A stretch of 25,134 nt of DNA from Emiliania huxleyi CCMP1516 (GCF_000372725.1 NW_005200417.1:1008898-1034031), one strand, 5' to 3'. Shown: positions 1-10,228, counted from the stretch's first letter. Notes: generated by a model not told the origin, from the sequence alone. Numbers and translations are program-made.

Positions 1-239
1 GGGGAGCCTCTCATGCCCTGTCCTTTTTCCAGTCCTTTTTCCAGGAATCTACACTCATGCCCCTGTGCCTGGAATCGTGATGCGCTCGTGTTGCGTGTTG
101 CCCCCAAGGCCCTTCCCCCAGGACCACCCCACCCCCATGCCCGGATTGGGTGCCCCCGGCCCTGGCCGCCTTTTTTCTTTTGGGGGCGGCGGCCTCTTCC
201 CCGGCAGTTTCCATGCCCCGCTGGAAGAACGCCTCCTTG

Positions 240-390
240 GGGGTACCCCCCCCTCCCCCCCCCCCCCCCCCCTGCCTGCCCGCCTCCATGCCACCCACCC
301 CTCTCCTCCACCCTTCCCTCCTCCTCCCTTCCCTCCTCCTCCCTTCCCTCCTCCACCCTTCCCTCCTCCACCCTTCCCTCCTCCACCCGC
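240..390. repeat. Poly-C run and CT-rich minisatellite downstream of the RCC1 gene
   Basis: From about 247 to 271 the sequence is almost pure C. From about 303 to 385 a 15-nt unit of the form CTTCCCTCCTCCACC is repeated about six times with small changes. It lies just past the stop codon of the minus-strand F-box/RCC1 gene, so it would fall in its 3' flank. The open frames that cross it are low-complexity and are not believed to be coding. Nothing else was recognised in bases 1-420. Confidence 0.85.
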
Positions 391-420
391 CCACGCTCCG
401 ACCACCCACCCTCCTCCTCG

Positions 421-3400
421 CTACTGCAGCGCCACACGCAAGTGCGGGTAGCGCAGCGGCAGCAGCTGGTCCCGCCGCAACTGCAGCCTATTCACTCTCA
501 ATTAGCCACTCATCCACTACAAGTAATGGAACGGCGGATCCCGCCGCAGCTGCACAACCCGAGCGTCGCGTCCGAGCCGTCGCCCCACCCATACGCCGCG
601 CCTAGTCCAACAAGGACCAGCTGAGGAAGGAGTGGGTCGAGCGATCGCCGTCGCCCCACCACACGCGCCCGGCGCCTATACTGCAGCCTCTCCTCTCTCG
701 CCCACCGCTCCGTCCACGAGTCGGCGTCGCCCCAGCCGCGCGCGGCGCGCCTACTCGGCAGAGAGCTGGCCAATGAGCGGAATGGAGGCCTCAGGGGCCG
801 TCGCCCCGGCCGTGGCACGCGGCCGCCGTCGTCCGCAGTGGCGAGCGAGTGCCCGACCCCCGCCGCAACCGACCGCACCCGCACCCCGCGCAGCGCGTGC
901 ACGCGGCGGGGCTCCACCTGAGGATCGTGATTCATTCTTGTGGTTGGCTAGTTAATCAAGCGCGTGCACGCGGCGGGGCTCCGACCTGCGGCAGCTTGTC
1001 GCCGTGGCCCAGCTTGCCGTGCGAGCCCGACCCCCACGAGTACACCTGCGGAGATATGGGGAGATATGGGGAGATATGGGGAGATATGAGCCCGACCCCC
1101 ACGAGTACACCTGCGGAGATATGGGGAGATATGGGGAGATATGGGGAGATATGGGGAGATATGAGCCCGACCCCCACGAGTACACCTGCGGAGATATGGG
1201 GAGATATGGGGAGATATGGGGAGATATGAGCCCGACCCCCACGAGTACACCTGCGGAGATATGGGGAGATATGGGGAGATATGGGGAGATATGGGGAGAT
1301 ATGAGCCCGACCCCCACGAGTACACCTGCGGAGATATGGGGAGATATGGGGAGATATGGGGAGATATGAGCCCGACCCCCACGAGTACACCTGCGGAGAT
1401 ATGGGGAGATATGGGGAGATATGGGGAGATATGAGCCCGACCCCCACGAGTACACCTGCGGAGATATGGGGAGATATGGGGAGATATGGGGAGATATGGG
1501 GAGATATGAGCCCGACCCCCACGAGTACACCTGCGGAGATATGGGGAGATATGGGGAGATATGGGGAGATATGAGCCCGACCCCCACGAGTACACCTGCG
1601 GAGATATGGGGAGATATGGGGAGATATGGGGAGATATGGGGAGATATGAGCCCGACCCCCACGAGTACACCTGCGGTATAGAGGGGAGATATGGGGAGAT
1701 ATGGGGAGATATGGGGAGATATGAGCCCGACCCCCACGAGTAGACCTGCGGAGATATGGGGAGATATGGAGAGATATGGGGAGATATGGGGAGATATGAG
1801 CCCGACCCCCACGAGTACACCTGCGGAGATATGGGGAGATATGGAGAGATATGGGGAGATATGGGGAGATATGAGCCCGACCCCCACGAGTACACCTGCG
1901 GAGATATGGGGAGATATGGGGAGATATGGGGAGATATGAGCCCGACCCCCACGAGTACACCTGCGGAGATATGGGGAGATATGGGGAGATATGGGGAGAT
2001 ATGAGCCCGACCCCCACGAGTACACCTGCGGAGATATGGGGAGATATGGGGAGATATGGGGAGATATGGGGAGATATGAGCCCGACCCCCACGAGTAGAC
2101 CTGCGGAGATATGGGGAGATATGGGGAGATATGGGGAGATATGGGGAGATATGGGGAGATATGAGCCCGACCCCCACGAGTACACCTCTCCGCCGTCGGC
2201 CAGGGCGAGGGAGTGGTAGTAGCACGCCGAGATGCCGACGGCGCGCACGCCCCGCAGAGCAGCGACGAGCTGCGGCTCGAGCTGGTCGCCTATTATTTAT
2301 ACGATGTTGTTCGATTCTATTATTGCGTTATTAGAGACGAGCTGCGGCTCGAGCTGGTCGCCGCTGACGCAGTTGCCGACGGTGCCCGCCGCGCCCCACG
2401 AGTGCACGGCGCCTGTAATCAGTCAGCCAATCAATCAATCAACACTGATTGGTGAGTTAATTGCCCGCCGCGCCCCACGAGTGCACGGCGCCTGTCTCAT
2501 CGAGACCGAGCGAGTGGTAGTCGCCGGCCGCGACCGCAGCCATCCGCAGCCAGCGCAGCGCACGCACGGGCGTCGGTACGAGCCGCGTCGCCTGTGCACA
2601 GAGTGATGGTACCAGAGACCTAGCCGAGATCTAGCCGAGATCTAGCCGAGATAGACGCCATGCACTAGTCAGCGAGGGAAGATGCACAGAGTGATGGTAC
2701 TAGAGTGATTACTCCTGCTGTACTACTGCTGCACTAGTGAGCGAGGGAAGATGCACAGAGTGATGGTACTACTCACGTGGCCGGCTAGATCTCGGCTCGA
2801 TCTCGGCTCGATCTCGCCTCATCGCCGTGGCCGAGCCGGCCGCTGGCGCCGTTGCCCCACGAGTAGACTTGGCCGGCCTAGAAGGTTCGTAGAAGGTTCG
2901 TAGAAGGCTCGTGGAAGCTGCCCCACACGAGTAGACTTGGCCGACCGAGGTGAGGGCGAGGGAATGGTGGTCCGAGAGGGCGACCTGTTCACAGCAGCCG
3001 CCCGCCGTGAAGAGGGCGGGAGGGGGAGGGGCGGAGGGCCAGGGCGGTCCGAGACAGCGACCGAAGCGACGGGGGAGCCAGTCAGGCTCTCGATCCGCCG
3101 CGGCGACTGAATCGAGAATGCATGGACCAGTAAGAACAATCGACAACAACCGCTTCACACCGTGCGGCTCTCGGTGCGGCGCGGCGCCTCCTCCGCCGCC
3201 TCGCTGCCGTGGCCGAGTGCGCCGAAGAGCCCGCCGCCCCACGAGTACACGGCCCCCGTCTGGGCAACCGCCAGCGAGTGCAGGTTCCCCGCCGCCATGG
3301 CAACCACAACCTGCGCTCAATAGCAATAATAATGAGACTCATCCCACCAACAAGAATAATGCCGCCGACATGGCAGCCACGACCTCGTGCGCCAGCGCCT

Positions 3401-4293
3401 CGACGCGGCGCGGCTCAACCACGTCCGCGCCGCCGCCGTGGCCGTGCCGCCCGCCCGCCGCGCTGCCCCACGAAAAGAGAGCGCCGCCCTCCACCAGGCA
3501 GAGCGAGTGGCAAGCGCCGGCGGCCACGGCGCTCACCCGCACGCCCGCCAGCCCGCGCACCGGCACGGGCACCTACACGCCACCCATCGTCGACTTATCA
3601 GTGGCTGGTGCCACGCGAACTGCTGGTCCTCGCGCTGCGGCTCTCGGGCACCGCGGCGATGGGGACGGATCCGACCAAGCCACCGTGGCCGAGGAGGCCG
3701 CGCACGCGGGAGCCGTCGGGAGAGAGTTCGGTGCCGCAGGAGAAGAGCTGCCCCTCCTCGCCCACGAAGAGCGAATGCGACGACCCCGCCGCCGCCACGC
3801 GCCGCGCCGCCACAGCCAGCCTCTCGAGCCGCAGCAGCCGCTGCACCCAGGCGCCGTCCACCTCGGGGAGGCTGGTGGGGGCGACGACGCCGCTCTTGTG
3901 GGAGCGGACGCGGATGGCGGCCTCGACGGGCGACATTGCCCGCCGCCCGTACGCCGCGCCGCCGCGCAGGTACCGGCACGTCCCCGCGATCCGCCCGAGG
4001 TCGGCCGTCGCGAGCCGCTTGAGGACGTGCACGACCAGCTCGGCGGGAAGGTCGAGGAGGCGCGGAGGCGGAGGCGGCTCGGAGTCGGAGAGCCAGAGCG
4101 GATCGACCGGCTCGCTCGAGCGCGGCCGCTTTGGCCGCTTGAGGCCGAGTGCCGGCCCGGAGAAGAGCCGGCGGAGCTCATCGACGAACGAGCGCGCGAG
4201 ATCGGTGTCCTCTGCGGTGAAGCTGTCGAGCTCCTGCTGGCACCGGGCGACGGCGACGCGAAGCTGCTGAAGCGATTCGGGAGGGACCTCCAT
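421..4293 (-). CDS. F-box protein with seven RCC1 repeats (13-exon model, 537 aa)
   Basis: Likely a substrate receptor of an SCF-type ubiquitin ligase, with an F-box followed by a seven-blade RCC1 propeller. Exons in transcript order: 4293-3652, 3572-3384, 3310-3188, 3106-3062, 2984-2946, 2877-2818, 2591-2492, 2412-2362, 2289-2186, 1045-986, 917-827, 601-559, 487-421. The joined length is 1614 nt and every junction keeps frame. The F-box is at residues about 79-112 (LLDLPAELVVHVLKRL). Seven blades follow; most keep HSLA, YSWG and LGHG motifs, but the fifth and seventh have lost LGHG. Donors are 7 GT and 5 GC, all acceptors are AG. Each intron begins with a copy of the next exon's start. The start ATG at 4293 is the first Met in frame ahead of the F-box. 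Exon limits are inferred from frame and repeat homology, not transcripts. Function beyond the domain level is unknown. Confidence 0.85.
1046..2185 (-). repeat. Intron 9 array: 16 copies of an RCC1 exon fragment alternating with an ATATCTCCCC decamer
   Basis: On the gene strand each unit reads CCGCAG, then GTGTACTCGTGGGGGTCG, GGCTC, then 3-5 copies of ATATCTCCCC. Units are mostly 65 or 75 nt. The 23-nt fragment encodes VYSWGSGS, which is also the start of exon 10 (1045 downward), so there are 17 copies counting the exon. Every unit carries an AG-GT pair that could act as both acceptor and donor. The array is 1140 nt (380 codons) and has no stop in any minus-strand frame, so retention would extend the protein in frame with repeated YLPISPHI-type peptide. 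Copies near 1681 and 2095 carry single-base variants. Confidence 0.95.
2592..2825. repeat. Intron 6 of the RCC1 gene and exon edge: inverted GCCGAGAT arms and a three-copy direct repeat
   Basis: The direct element containing GCACAGAGTGATGGTAC appears near 2594, 2681 and 2751. The last two copies also share about 20 nt upstream (ACTAGTCAGCGAGGGAAGAT and its one-base variant). Repeats of CTAGCCGAGAT at 2619-2653 face the inverse GATCTCGGCT repeats at 2784-2817, giving arms of about 35 nt that could form a long hairpin in the pre-mRNA. On the gene strand the intron runs from a GC donor at 2817 to an AG acceptor at 2592; bases 2818-2825 are the end of exon 6. Confidence 0.8.
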
Positions 4294-4427
4294 GGGGGTG
4301 GATGCGGCCGGTGAGAGCCAAGGTGCACAGGCGGTGGCCGCGCTGATGGCTGACCGATTTTCCGCTAATCAGGACTAAACTTCGTGTACCTCGGAATAAA
4401 AAAGAAATATTTTCTCCACCTGACACA

Positions 4428-4568
4428 GTGTGTGAGTGTGTTCCCCTCCTCTTTGCCGGCGAGACCCCTTCCGTGCTCAAGTTGGGGGACGTGGCGCCAC
4501 TTCCGAAGGACCTCGAGCGGGCTCGCCCGGTAACGTGCCTGGACGCTATATACAAGGTGGTTGACGCG
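4428..4568 (+). pseudogene. Reverse transcriptase fragment (non-LTR retrotransposon type), decayed
   Basis: The frame starting near 4428 reads CVPLLFAGETPSVLKLGDVA, followed by PLPKDLERARPVTCLDAIYKVVDA. The order LPK, a short gap, RPV, then IYKVV resembles the start of the LINE-type reverse transcriptase domain, where a Pro-Lys motif is followed by an RPI motif and a YK motif. Only about 45 residues survive. The next bases, from 4571, are an unrelated repeat and the YxDD catalytic centre is absent, so this is a remnant. Family assignment rests on a short motif pattern. Confidence 0.5.
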
Positions 4569-4570
4569 GC

Positions 4571-5300
4571 TAATCGACTAATCTCAACGTTCCGATGTAC
4601 CAGATCAACATTCCAACCCGCACTTCCGATCCAGCCCGCACTTCCCACCCAACTAAACCGATTCGTTTTCGCTTTTTCGGTGACCAGATTGCGGTATTGC
4701 TGCACCGGCGTCCTATTACCTATGCACGCACGCAGAGGGGCTGAGAGCCTTCTTTCTGACTGTGATGCCTTACCGCAGCGCCGCCGCAAACACTGCGGGC
4801 GGCGCGTGTGGGCGAGCGCATGGCACTTTGTGGCTGCAAGAGGTCCTCACGGCAAGAGGTCCTCACAGACAGAGAGTGCGCCCTCGGACACGGCGAGAGG
4901 CCCGTGCGAGAGGACTGATGCAGCCATCGTTTGTATTCAAGAAAAGCGGCGTAGCTCCAAGTGCTCCAAGTGCTCCAAGCTGGAGCTGTCGCAGATGCAC
5001 TTCTCTCAACCTACATTTTGCTCTTCAGTGACCAGAGTGTTCTACAGATGCAAAACACTTTCGTTGCGGTTTCACTGAGCTGCACGCACGGCGCCACGCA
5101 CGCGGAGGGGCCGAGAGCCTTCTTTCTGACTGTGGTTTTGATGCCTTATCGCAGCGCCGCCGCAAGCGATCTATGTGGCGCGTGTGGGCGAGCGCGTGGC
5201 ACCTCGTGGCTGCAAGAGGTCCAAGCAATGGCCGCAAGCAATGTGGCTGCCCGACCGACGCTAATCGACTAATCTCAGTGTACCGTCTTATTGAAAAAGA
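4571..5300 (+). repeat. Two imperfect copies of a dispersed repeat, with a partial third copy to 5640
   Basis: Copy 1 (about 4721-4853) and copy 2 (about 5076-5221) share GCACGC, then GAGGGGCCGAGAGCCTTCTT, TCTGACTGTG, ATGCCTTA, CGCAGCGCCGCCGCAA, GGCGCGTGTGGGCGAGCGC and GTGGCTGCAAGAGGTCC with scattered differences. The phrase GCTAATCGACTAATCTCA marks both 4571 and 5260. A third partial copy at 5547-5625 repeats CACTTCCCACCCAACTA, GTGACCAGA and TTGCGGTATTGCT, as also seen at 4633-4715. No intact gene is visible. This is probably the debris of a transposable element that may include the upstream RT fragment. Confidence 0.75.
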
Positions 5301-5339
5301 ATTTTGGAACCGACACGCCAGCCAAGTCACTTCCCGGGG

Positions 5340-5492
5340 ATGGTGGCGGCTTCGAAGACGAGCGAGCTCTTTCGTCGGTTCATGTGCGACACTTCGGCCG
5401 CGCTGTTCAAGATGGTTGCTGGGGAGGCAGAGCTGAGTGAAGCTTCATCTTCGTGGCCGCGGTACGCCCGAAGACAACTTAAAGAATTTTGA
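5340..5492 (+). CDS. Short hypothetical ORF, doubtful
   Basis: The frame from the ATG at 5340 reads MVAASKTSELFRRFMCDTSA and ends after about 50 residues at 5492. The composition is less biased than nearby shadow frames and looks weakly protein-like, with a helical, charged segment. It sits between repeat copies and may be a piece of a mobile element or one exon of an unresolved gene. No family was recognised and no splice partner was found. Treat it as a placeholder. Confidence 0.2.
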   Translation: MVAASKTSELFRRFMCDTSAALFKMVAGEAELSEASSSWPRYARRQLKEF

Positions 5493-5771
5493 CAACTTAA
5501 AGAAGCTGCGCCGCCGTTTCTGGCGTCGGCACGCGAAGTATTGCACTTCCCACCCAACTAATTCCCTATTCAGTGACCAGACTCAAAAACACTTGGTTGC
5601 GGTATTGCTACATCGGCGTCCTATGTATGTGAGGTGTCTATGGGCGCCCTCCTCAGAGGCTAGCTGCCTACTGCTAGCCCTATCTCGCACTCACAGGTGA
5701 TGACAATCCAATGTATGAGTGTATGCAAGCAGAGGCGCGTGTGCTAATTCTAGGCCGCACGTCGTGGCACT

Positions 5772-6320
5772 ATGACGGAGGTAGACGTGCGACCGCAGCG
5801 CGCCCACCACAGTCTCGGTGGTGCGCGCGTGTTAGCGATAGAAGGTGCGCGCGAAGTTTTCTTCTTTCTGGTCAAAGGGCGCGGCAAGTGGTCTCCGTCG
5901 GAAGCGACGGCAGCGGCGGTGGCGGGGGAGGAGGAGGAGGCCGAGGAGGAGGGGGAGGAGGGGGAGGAGGAGGATGCCCCCAAGGGAAAGCTCACGGAGC
6001 AGCCTGGCGATTACCCCTTTGCGCGGCAGCAGGATTGCGATCTACGTTTGTTTGATTTTGAGGCTTTCGGAGGCTTTGGAAAGGAGGTTCGCAGCACCCT
6101 GAGGGAGGCGGCGAACCAGCTGAGCAATAAACTTTCGCACGCTCAGCACCTGGACGAGGTCACATGGACCACCAAGAACTGGCACGGGCTGCAGATGCAG
6201 CGCTTGTCTGTCGTCCTCCACACCGCCGTGGCGTGGCAGACGGTGAACGAGCTAGCGTGCGGGGAGAGCGGCATTGTGCATGGTGCGGAGTGCATTGCCG
6301 TTCTTAACGGAGTCGCTTAG
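5772..6320 (+). CDS. Hypothetical protein with acidic tract, about 182 aa
   Basis: The frame opens at ATG 5772 and ends with TAG at 6320. Residues about 50-70 are an acidic run encoded by GAG-rich DNA (5925-5980). After it comes ordinary-looking sequence, with phrases such as FDFEAFGGFGKEVRSTLREA and LDEVTWTTKNWHGLQMQRLS that suggest a real helical region. No family was recognised. It lies downstream of repeat debris and upstream of the esterase gene, in a stretch with several CCAGTC repeats (6345-6480). It could be a gene, part of a mobile element, or one exon of a longer gene. The start is not certain because an upstream exon is possible. Confidence 0.4.
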   Translation: MTEVDVRPQRAHHSLGGARVLAIEGAREVFFFLVKGRGKWSPSEATAAAVAGEEEEAEEEGEEGEEEDAPKGKLTEQPGDYPFARQQDCDLRLFDFEAFGGFGKEVRSTLREAANQLSNKLSHAQHLDEVTWTTKNWHGLQMQRLSVVLHTAVAWQTVNELACGESGIVHGAECIAVLNGVA

Positions 6321-6503
6321 GCGGCTCCGGTGGTGAGCCTGTGTGTGTGCCAGTCCGCGCCAGTCTGCGCCCTTGTCGTGCCAGTGTGCTGTGAGAGAGG
6401 CTTGTGTCTTAAGAATTCTTCTTTCTGTAACGATCGGAGACGCCAGTCCAGCAATTCGATCTGAGGGCGCCAGTCCAGCACAACACCCGAAGTCCGCCTC
6501 AGC

Positions 6504-9500
6504 ATGAACCTCTCCAACGTCTTCTCGGACGGGATGGTGCTGCAGCGCGCGCCAGCGATACCCATCGTGTGGGGCTTTGCGTCGCCCGGGATCCGCGTGG
6601 AGACGACCTTCGGCGCCCACAGCCTCTCCGCGCTGACGGACCACAGCGGCGTCTGGCGGCAGCCACTTCCGCCGACCGAGGCGTCCGACCGCGGGCAGAC
6701 GCTTCTCTTCCGCAGCTCCGAGGGCGGCGCCGCGCTGCGCGACGTCCTCTTCGGCGAGGTCTACCTCTGCAGCGGCCAGTCCAACATGGAGTACACGCCT
6801 CGCTCGATGGCGGGCATGAACAACGCGAGCGCCGAGATCGCCGCCGCCGACTCGCCGGCGTACAGGAACGTGCGCCTCTTCACGGTCGGCAAAGGCACGA
6901 CTAGCAAGACACCGCTCCGCGCGCTCGGTTCTCTTAACCACGGGCCGAAAGCATATCGTTCAAGATAATGATTCGGCATGCGATTAATACTTAATAGGCT
7001 CCCTCTACCACAACTGGACGGCCGCCTCCTCCGCGCTGGTCGGCGGCCCCGCCTGGAAGGAGCTTCCCGGCCGTCCGTTGGCTGATCACTACTTCTCAAG
7101 TGCTAATTAATTAAGTTTCGATGATTCAGGAGTTCTCTGCCGTCTGCTGGCTGTTTGGCAAGGAGCTGAGCAACGAGCTCAAGGTGCGAGATCGGCACAT
7201 CTCAAGAGAAGGGCGGTGGGCGATCTCGGACGATCTCGGGTCTCGGGCGATCTCGGGCGATCTCGGACGCTCTCGGACGATTTTCGGTTGGCTTCGGAAG
7301 ACTTCGTCTGCTACAGCAGTCCTCTCCCAGCAGGCGCCGGTCGGGCTCATCTCCCCATGTCTCAAGCTATCTCCCCATATCTCCCCGCAGGTACCGGTCG
7401 GGCTCATCTCGTCCAGCTGGGGAGGGACGCAGATCCAGGTCTGGATGCCAAAGGCGGCAAACGAGGCGTGCCACCAAGGCAGCTGGAGCGGTACAACGCG
7501 ATGACGACTCAAGCAGTTGCTTATTGCCGCCCAGCCTTACTCATAGGCAGCTGGAGCGGCGACCGTTACAACGCGATGATCGCGCCGTTTGCGGTTGGCC
7601 GCATGGCCCTTCGCCTCGGGATCACAAATCAACATGTGTCTACCTGGCTCGGGCTCTGTCTAGGTTGGCCCCATGGCCCTCTCCGGCGCGGTCTGGTACC
7701 AAGGCGAGTCTAACAACGGGTGCGGACGCTGCTGCCCGTGCGCCAGTATCGGGGCTGGTCCTTGACAGACTACTTGCGGAGTGATTCATTCGTAGGCAAG
7801 GCCGCTACTACTCGTGCGCCTTCCCGGCGATGATCAGCGCCTGGCGCGCCGCCTTCCACCCGCCGGCTGCGGTCAACCGTTCATCATGCCACTTAGATCA
7901 CTTCATCAGGCGCGCCGCCTTCCACTCGCCCGCCCTCTGGTTCGGGTTCGTGCAGATCGCGGGATACCGCTACGGAGGCGCGCCGCACGCAGCCCGGCCT
8001 GCCGACTAACAGTTCATTACTTTTTAATTATGGCCCACATTAGTTGCTGATGGCAAGCGCGTCTCGCCCGGACCCGTCTGCGGACTTGCGCCAAGCGCAG
8101 CTGGCCGCTCTCTCGCTGCCGAACGTCGGCGTCTCGACTGCGATCGACACGGGCGGCCGGACCAGCACCCACCCGCCTTCAAAGCTTGCAAATTCACAGT
8201 GTGGTCAATTCTCCAACTGATAGGCGACTGGAACGGCACCCCCTCGCCTTTCAAGATTCTTTGCAATTCACAGTGAACTCTAACTAATAGGCGACTGGAA
8301 CGGCACCCCCTCGCCCGCCCGCCCGCTTGACTGAGGTAGCGCTGCGAACGACGTCTCTTCACGGTTGCGCGGTGTGAACAGGCATCCACCCGCCAGACAA
8401 GCAGACGCCCGCGCGCCGGCTCGCGGCCGCCGCCCTCGACATGCGCTATGGCCGCCGCCAGTTTGAGGCGCAGCACCGGCCTCCGCTCCCTGCCGGCCTA
8501 GCGTCGCAGCACCGCGAGCGGCGTCTCTTCACACTCGCAGCTGTGAACAGGCCGCCCCTCTACTCCGGGCAGCGCCTGCTCCGGCGGCCTCTGCTGCCGA
8601 CTCTACTGCCGGCGGCGGCGGCGCCGGAGGAGGGGTCGCTTGTGGGCGGAGACTTCATTAGTTGTGAACCTATTTAATCACCGATGATAGGCGCTTGCGG
8701 GGGGCTCGTCTAGGGGCGAGTCCGGGGGCGGAGACGACGCATGCAGCGGCAAGCGCTGCGACGTCGAGGCGCGTGCCGGCCTTGTGGCGAGTGGTTCGTC
8801 GCGATGGAGAGGTGATGGAGAGGTGCCGGAGAGGCGATGGAGAGGTGGTGGAGAGGTGATGGAGAGGCGATGGAGAGGTGATGGAGAGGCGATGGAGAGG
8901 TGGTGGAGAGGTGATGGAGAGGCGATGGAGAGGTGATGGAGAGGTGACGGAGAGGCAGCCCACAAGAGTAGGCGTGCCCGTGCGGCTGCGAGTGCGGCAC
9001 ACCCACAGACCCGGGTGTGTGCTACGGCCCCGAGAGATAGCCGAGATGTAGCCGCGAGTTCGCCGAGAGACACAGATATACCCGGGCGCGCCCCGTCCCC
9101 TCTCCCGCCGACACTCAGCCTTCGTTCGACCGTTGTTGAGCCGCACACACGCGTCGCCCATCAGCCCCTCTGTAACCCGAGATATAGCCGAGATACAGAG
9201 ATATGTAGCCGAGATACGGCGGACCCCCACAAAGGCGTGTGCTACGTCCCCGCCGCGCCGCCGCCCACCGGCTGGTGCGGCGGCACGGCGGAGGGCGAGG
9301 CGGGCGGCGGCGCTGCTGTGGGCGGCGGCGGAGCGGCGGGGCGAGGCGGCGTTGCGACGGTGGCCGTCCGTCTCTCGTTGCCGGCAACGACCGAGGTGCC
9401 GCCTTGGGCCACCGCGTCCTCCACCCTCGGCCATCCAGGCAGCGTGCCGCGCAACGCGCCTCTGTCCCCGCTCCTTCTTGACCGAGATAGCGCTTCTTCT

Positions 9501-10228
9501 TCTTCTTCTTCTTCTAGGCAGCGTGCCGCGCAACGCGCCTCTGTCCCCGCTTTTCCTTGACGGACTGAGTTTTCTTCTTCTTCTTCTTCCTTCTTCTAGG
9601 CAGCGTGCCGCGCAACGCGTGCCCCGTCGCGAGCATGCCTCCTTTCCACAACCCGCAAGATTGCGGCTGGCCGCGGCTCTACGCAGAGGCGCGAGGGCGC
9701 CAATGACCTCGTTCCGATCTCGGCCAATCTCGAGTGATCTCGTGCAGGCGCCCGACGGGTCCGCGGTTGTCTTCAACGCCACCGCCGATTTGGCAGGCCT
9801 GACAGTCCCCCCACCCACCCACCCACCCACCCACCCACACCACACCACACACACACCTCACCCACGCGCACCGGGCCCTGCACTTTTAATGCCGCGGGGC
9901 TCCTGTCGTCTAGACGTGGAGACGCGAGATAGCTCGGCGAGTGGAGAAGAGTACCTTACCTTACCTTACCTTACCTTACCCGACAGACGGCGGGCAGACG
10001 ATCCTCCTCCGCGCGTCCGTCCCGCCCGGCCTCGAGGTCGTCGCCTCGTCCTACGGCCGCGGCTCGTGGCCGAGGACGGTCTTCTTCTCCGCCGGCGGCG
10101 TGCCGGTGCTGCCGTGGTATGCCACGCTCAACGAGACCCGCCCTTGGGTGCTGCCCGCCTCGGTCGCCGACGACCCCGCGGCGCACGTCGAGCTGCCCGA
10201 CGGGGCGGAGGGGGAGCGGGTGCAGTGA
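6504..10228 (+). CDS. SIAE: Sialate O-acetylesterase-like protein (SASA family), 18-exon model, 606 aa
   Basis: Predicted serine esterase that removes O-acetyl groups from sugars. Exons: 6504-6927, 6998-7059, 7130-7183, 7391-7478, 7547-7593, 7664-7719, 7796-7843, 7910-7981, 8058-8152, a 12-nt exon at 8224-8235 or 8291-8302, 8382-8478, 8551-8634, 8714-8768, 8972-9014, 9235-9438, 9600-9688, 9748-9796, 9987-10228. The sum is 1821 nt and all phases agree. Family motifs in order: VFSDGMVLQRAP, VYLCSGQSNMEYT (nucleophile Ser), VPVGLISSSWGGTQIQVW, GAVWYQGESNN, IDTGDWNGIHPPDKQT. A Cys-rich insert (ACSGKRC ... ECG ... VCY) precedes the C-terminal domain. Donors are 6 GT, 10 GC and 1 GA. Intron 8 limits are the least sure. 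No signal peptide is visible at the chosen ATG, so an upstream exon may be missing. Confidence 0.85.
7184..7390 (+). repeat. SIAE intron 3: three exon-start copies plus GATCTCGG and ATATCTCCCC repeats
   Basis: Exon 4 starts GTACCGGTCGGGCTCATCTC. A diverged copy opens the intron (GTGCGAGATCGGCACATCTC, 7184) and another follows an internal CAG at about 7334 (GCGCCGGTCGGGCTCATCTC). Between them lie repeats of CGATCTCGGG. The 3' end carries ATCTCCCCATATCTCCCCGCAG-like sequence, the same decamer that fills intron 9 of the RCC1 gene. Confidence 0.85.
8153..8381 (+). repeat. Nested introns 9 and 10 of SIAE around a duplicated 12-nt exon
   Basis: The phrase GCGACTGGAACGGCACCCCC occurs at 8224 and again at 8291, each time straight after a TAG acceptor. 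Either copy can supply the 12-nt exon encoding DWN. A third, diverged copy opens the intron at 8153 (GCGGCCGGACCAGCACC). The final intron ends with CTCTTCACGG, a short gap, and GTGAACAG. Confidence 0.8.
8800..8955 (+). repeat. Minisatellite GATGGAGAGGTG / GATGGAGAGGCG in SIAE intron 13
   Basis: About thirteen tandem copies of an 11-nt unit GATGGAGAGGT with C/T and A/G variants fill the middle of the 203-nt intron at 8769-8971. The flanking intron starts GCGCGTGCC, matching the next exon start GCGTGCCC. The three-frame open reading on the minus strand (PSPLHHLSI repeats) is a by-product of the repeat. Confidence 0.9.
9439..9599 (+). repeat. SIAE intron 15: three-copy array with TTC-repeat polypyrimidine tracts
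   Basis: GCAGCGTGCCGCGCAACGCG occurs at 9439, 9518 and 9600, spaced 79 and 82 nt. The second and third copies follow a run of TTC repeats ending CTAG, a strong acceptor. The third copy begins exon 16. The two spacers are also alike (CCTCTGTCCCCGCT at each start), so the whole unit was duplicated rather than inserted twice. Confidence 0.92.
9797..9986 (+). repeat. SIAE intron 17 with CCCA, CA and CTTAC microsatellites
   Basis: This 190-nt intron holds runs of CCCA (about 9810-9836), CA/CCACA (9836-9860) and about five tandem CTTAC units (9953-9980) just ahead of the acceptor CGACAG. It starts with GCCTGACAG after a GC donor. No gene or RNA is evident in it. Confidence 0.8.

Noticed and set aside
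1046..2185. CRISPR-like array (regular repeats with spacers)
   Set aside because: The spacers are themselves identical decamer repeats, the repeated unit is coding RCC1 sequence, there are no cas genes, and the setting is eukaryotic.
948..2248. Minus-strand ORFs of about 350-430 aa made of PISPHI repeats, and plus-strand GDMGRYGEI ORFs
   Set aside because: They are by-products of the stop-free tandem array. Removing the array as an intron restores a perfect RCC1 blade. Translation by retention is kept only as a finding to test.
8670..9854. Minus-strand ORF of 394 aa
   Set aside because: It is antisense to well-supported SIAE exons and its longest part is the PSPLHHLSI reading of the intron 13 minisatellite.
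9953..9980. CTTAC pentamer run as a telomere-like repeat
   Set aside because: Only about five units, inside an intron, with no longer array or chromosome-end context.
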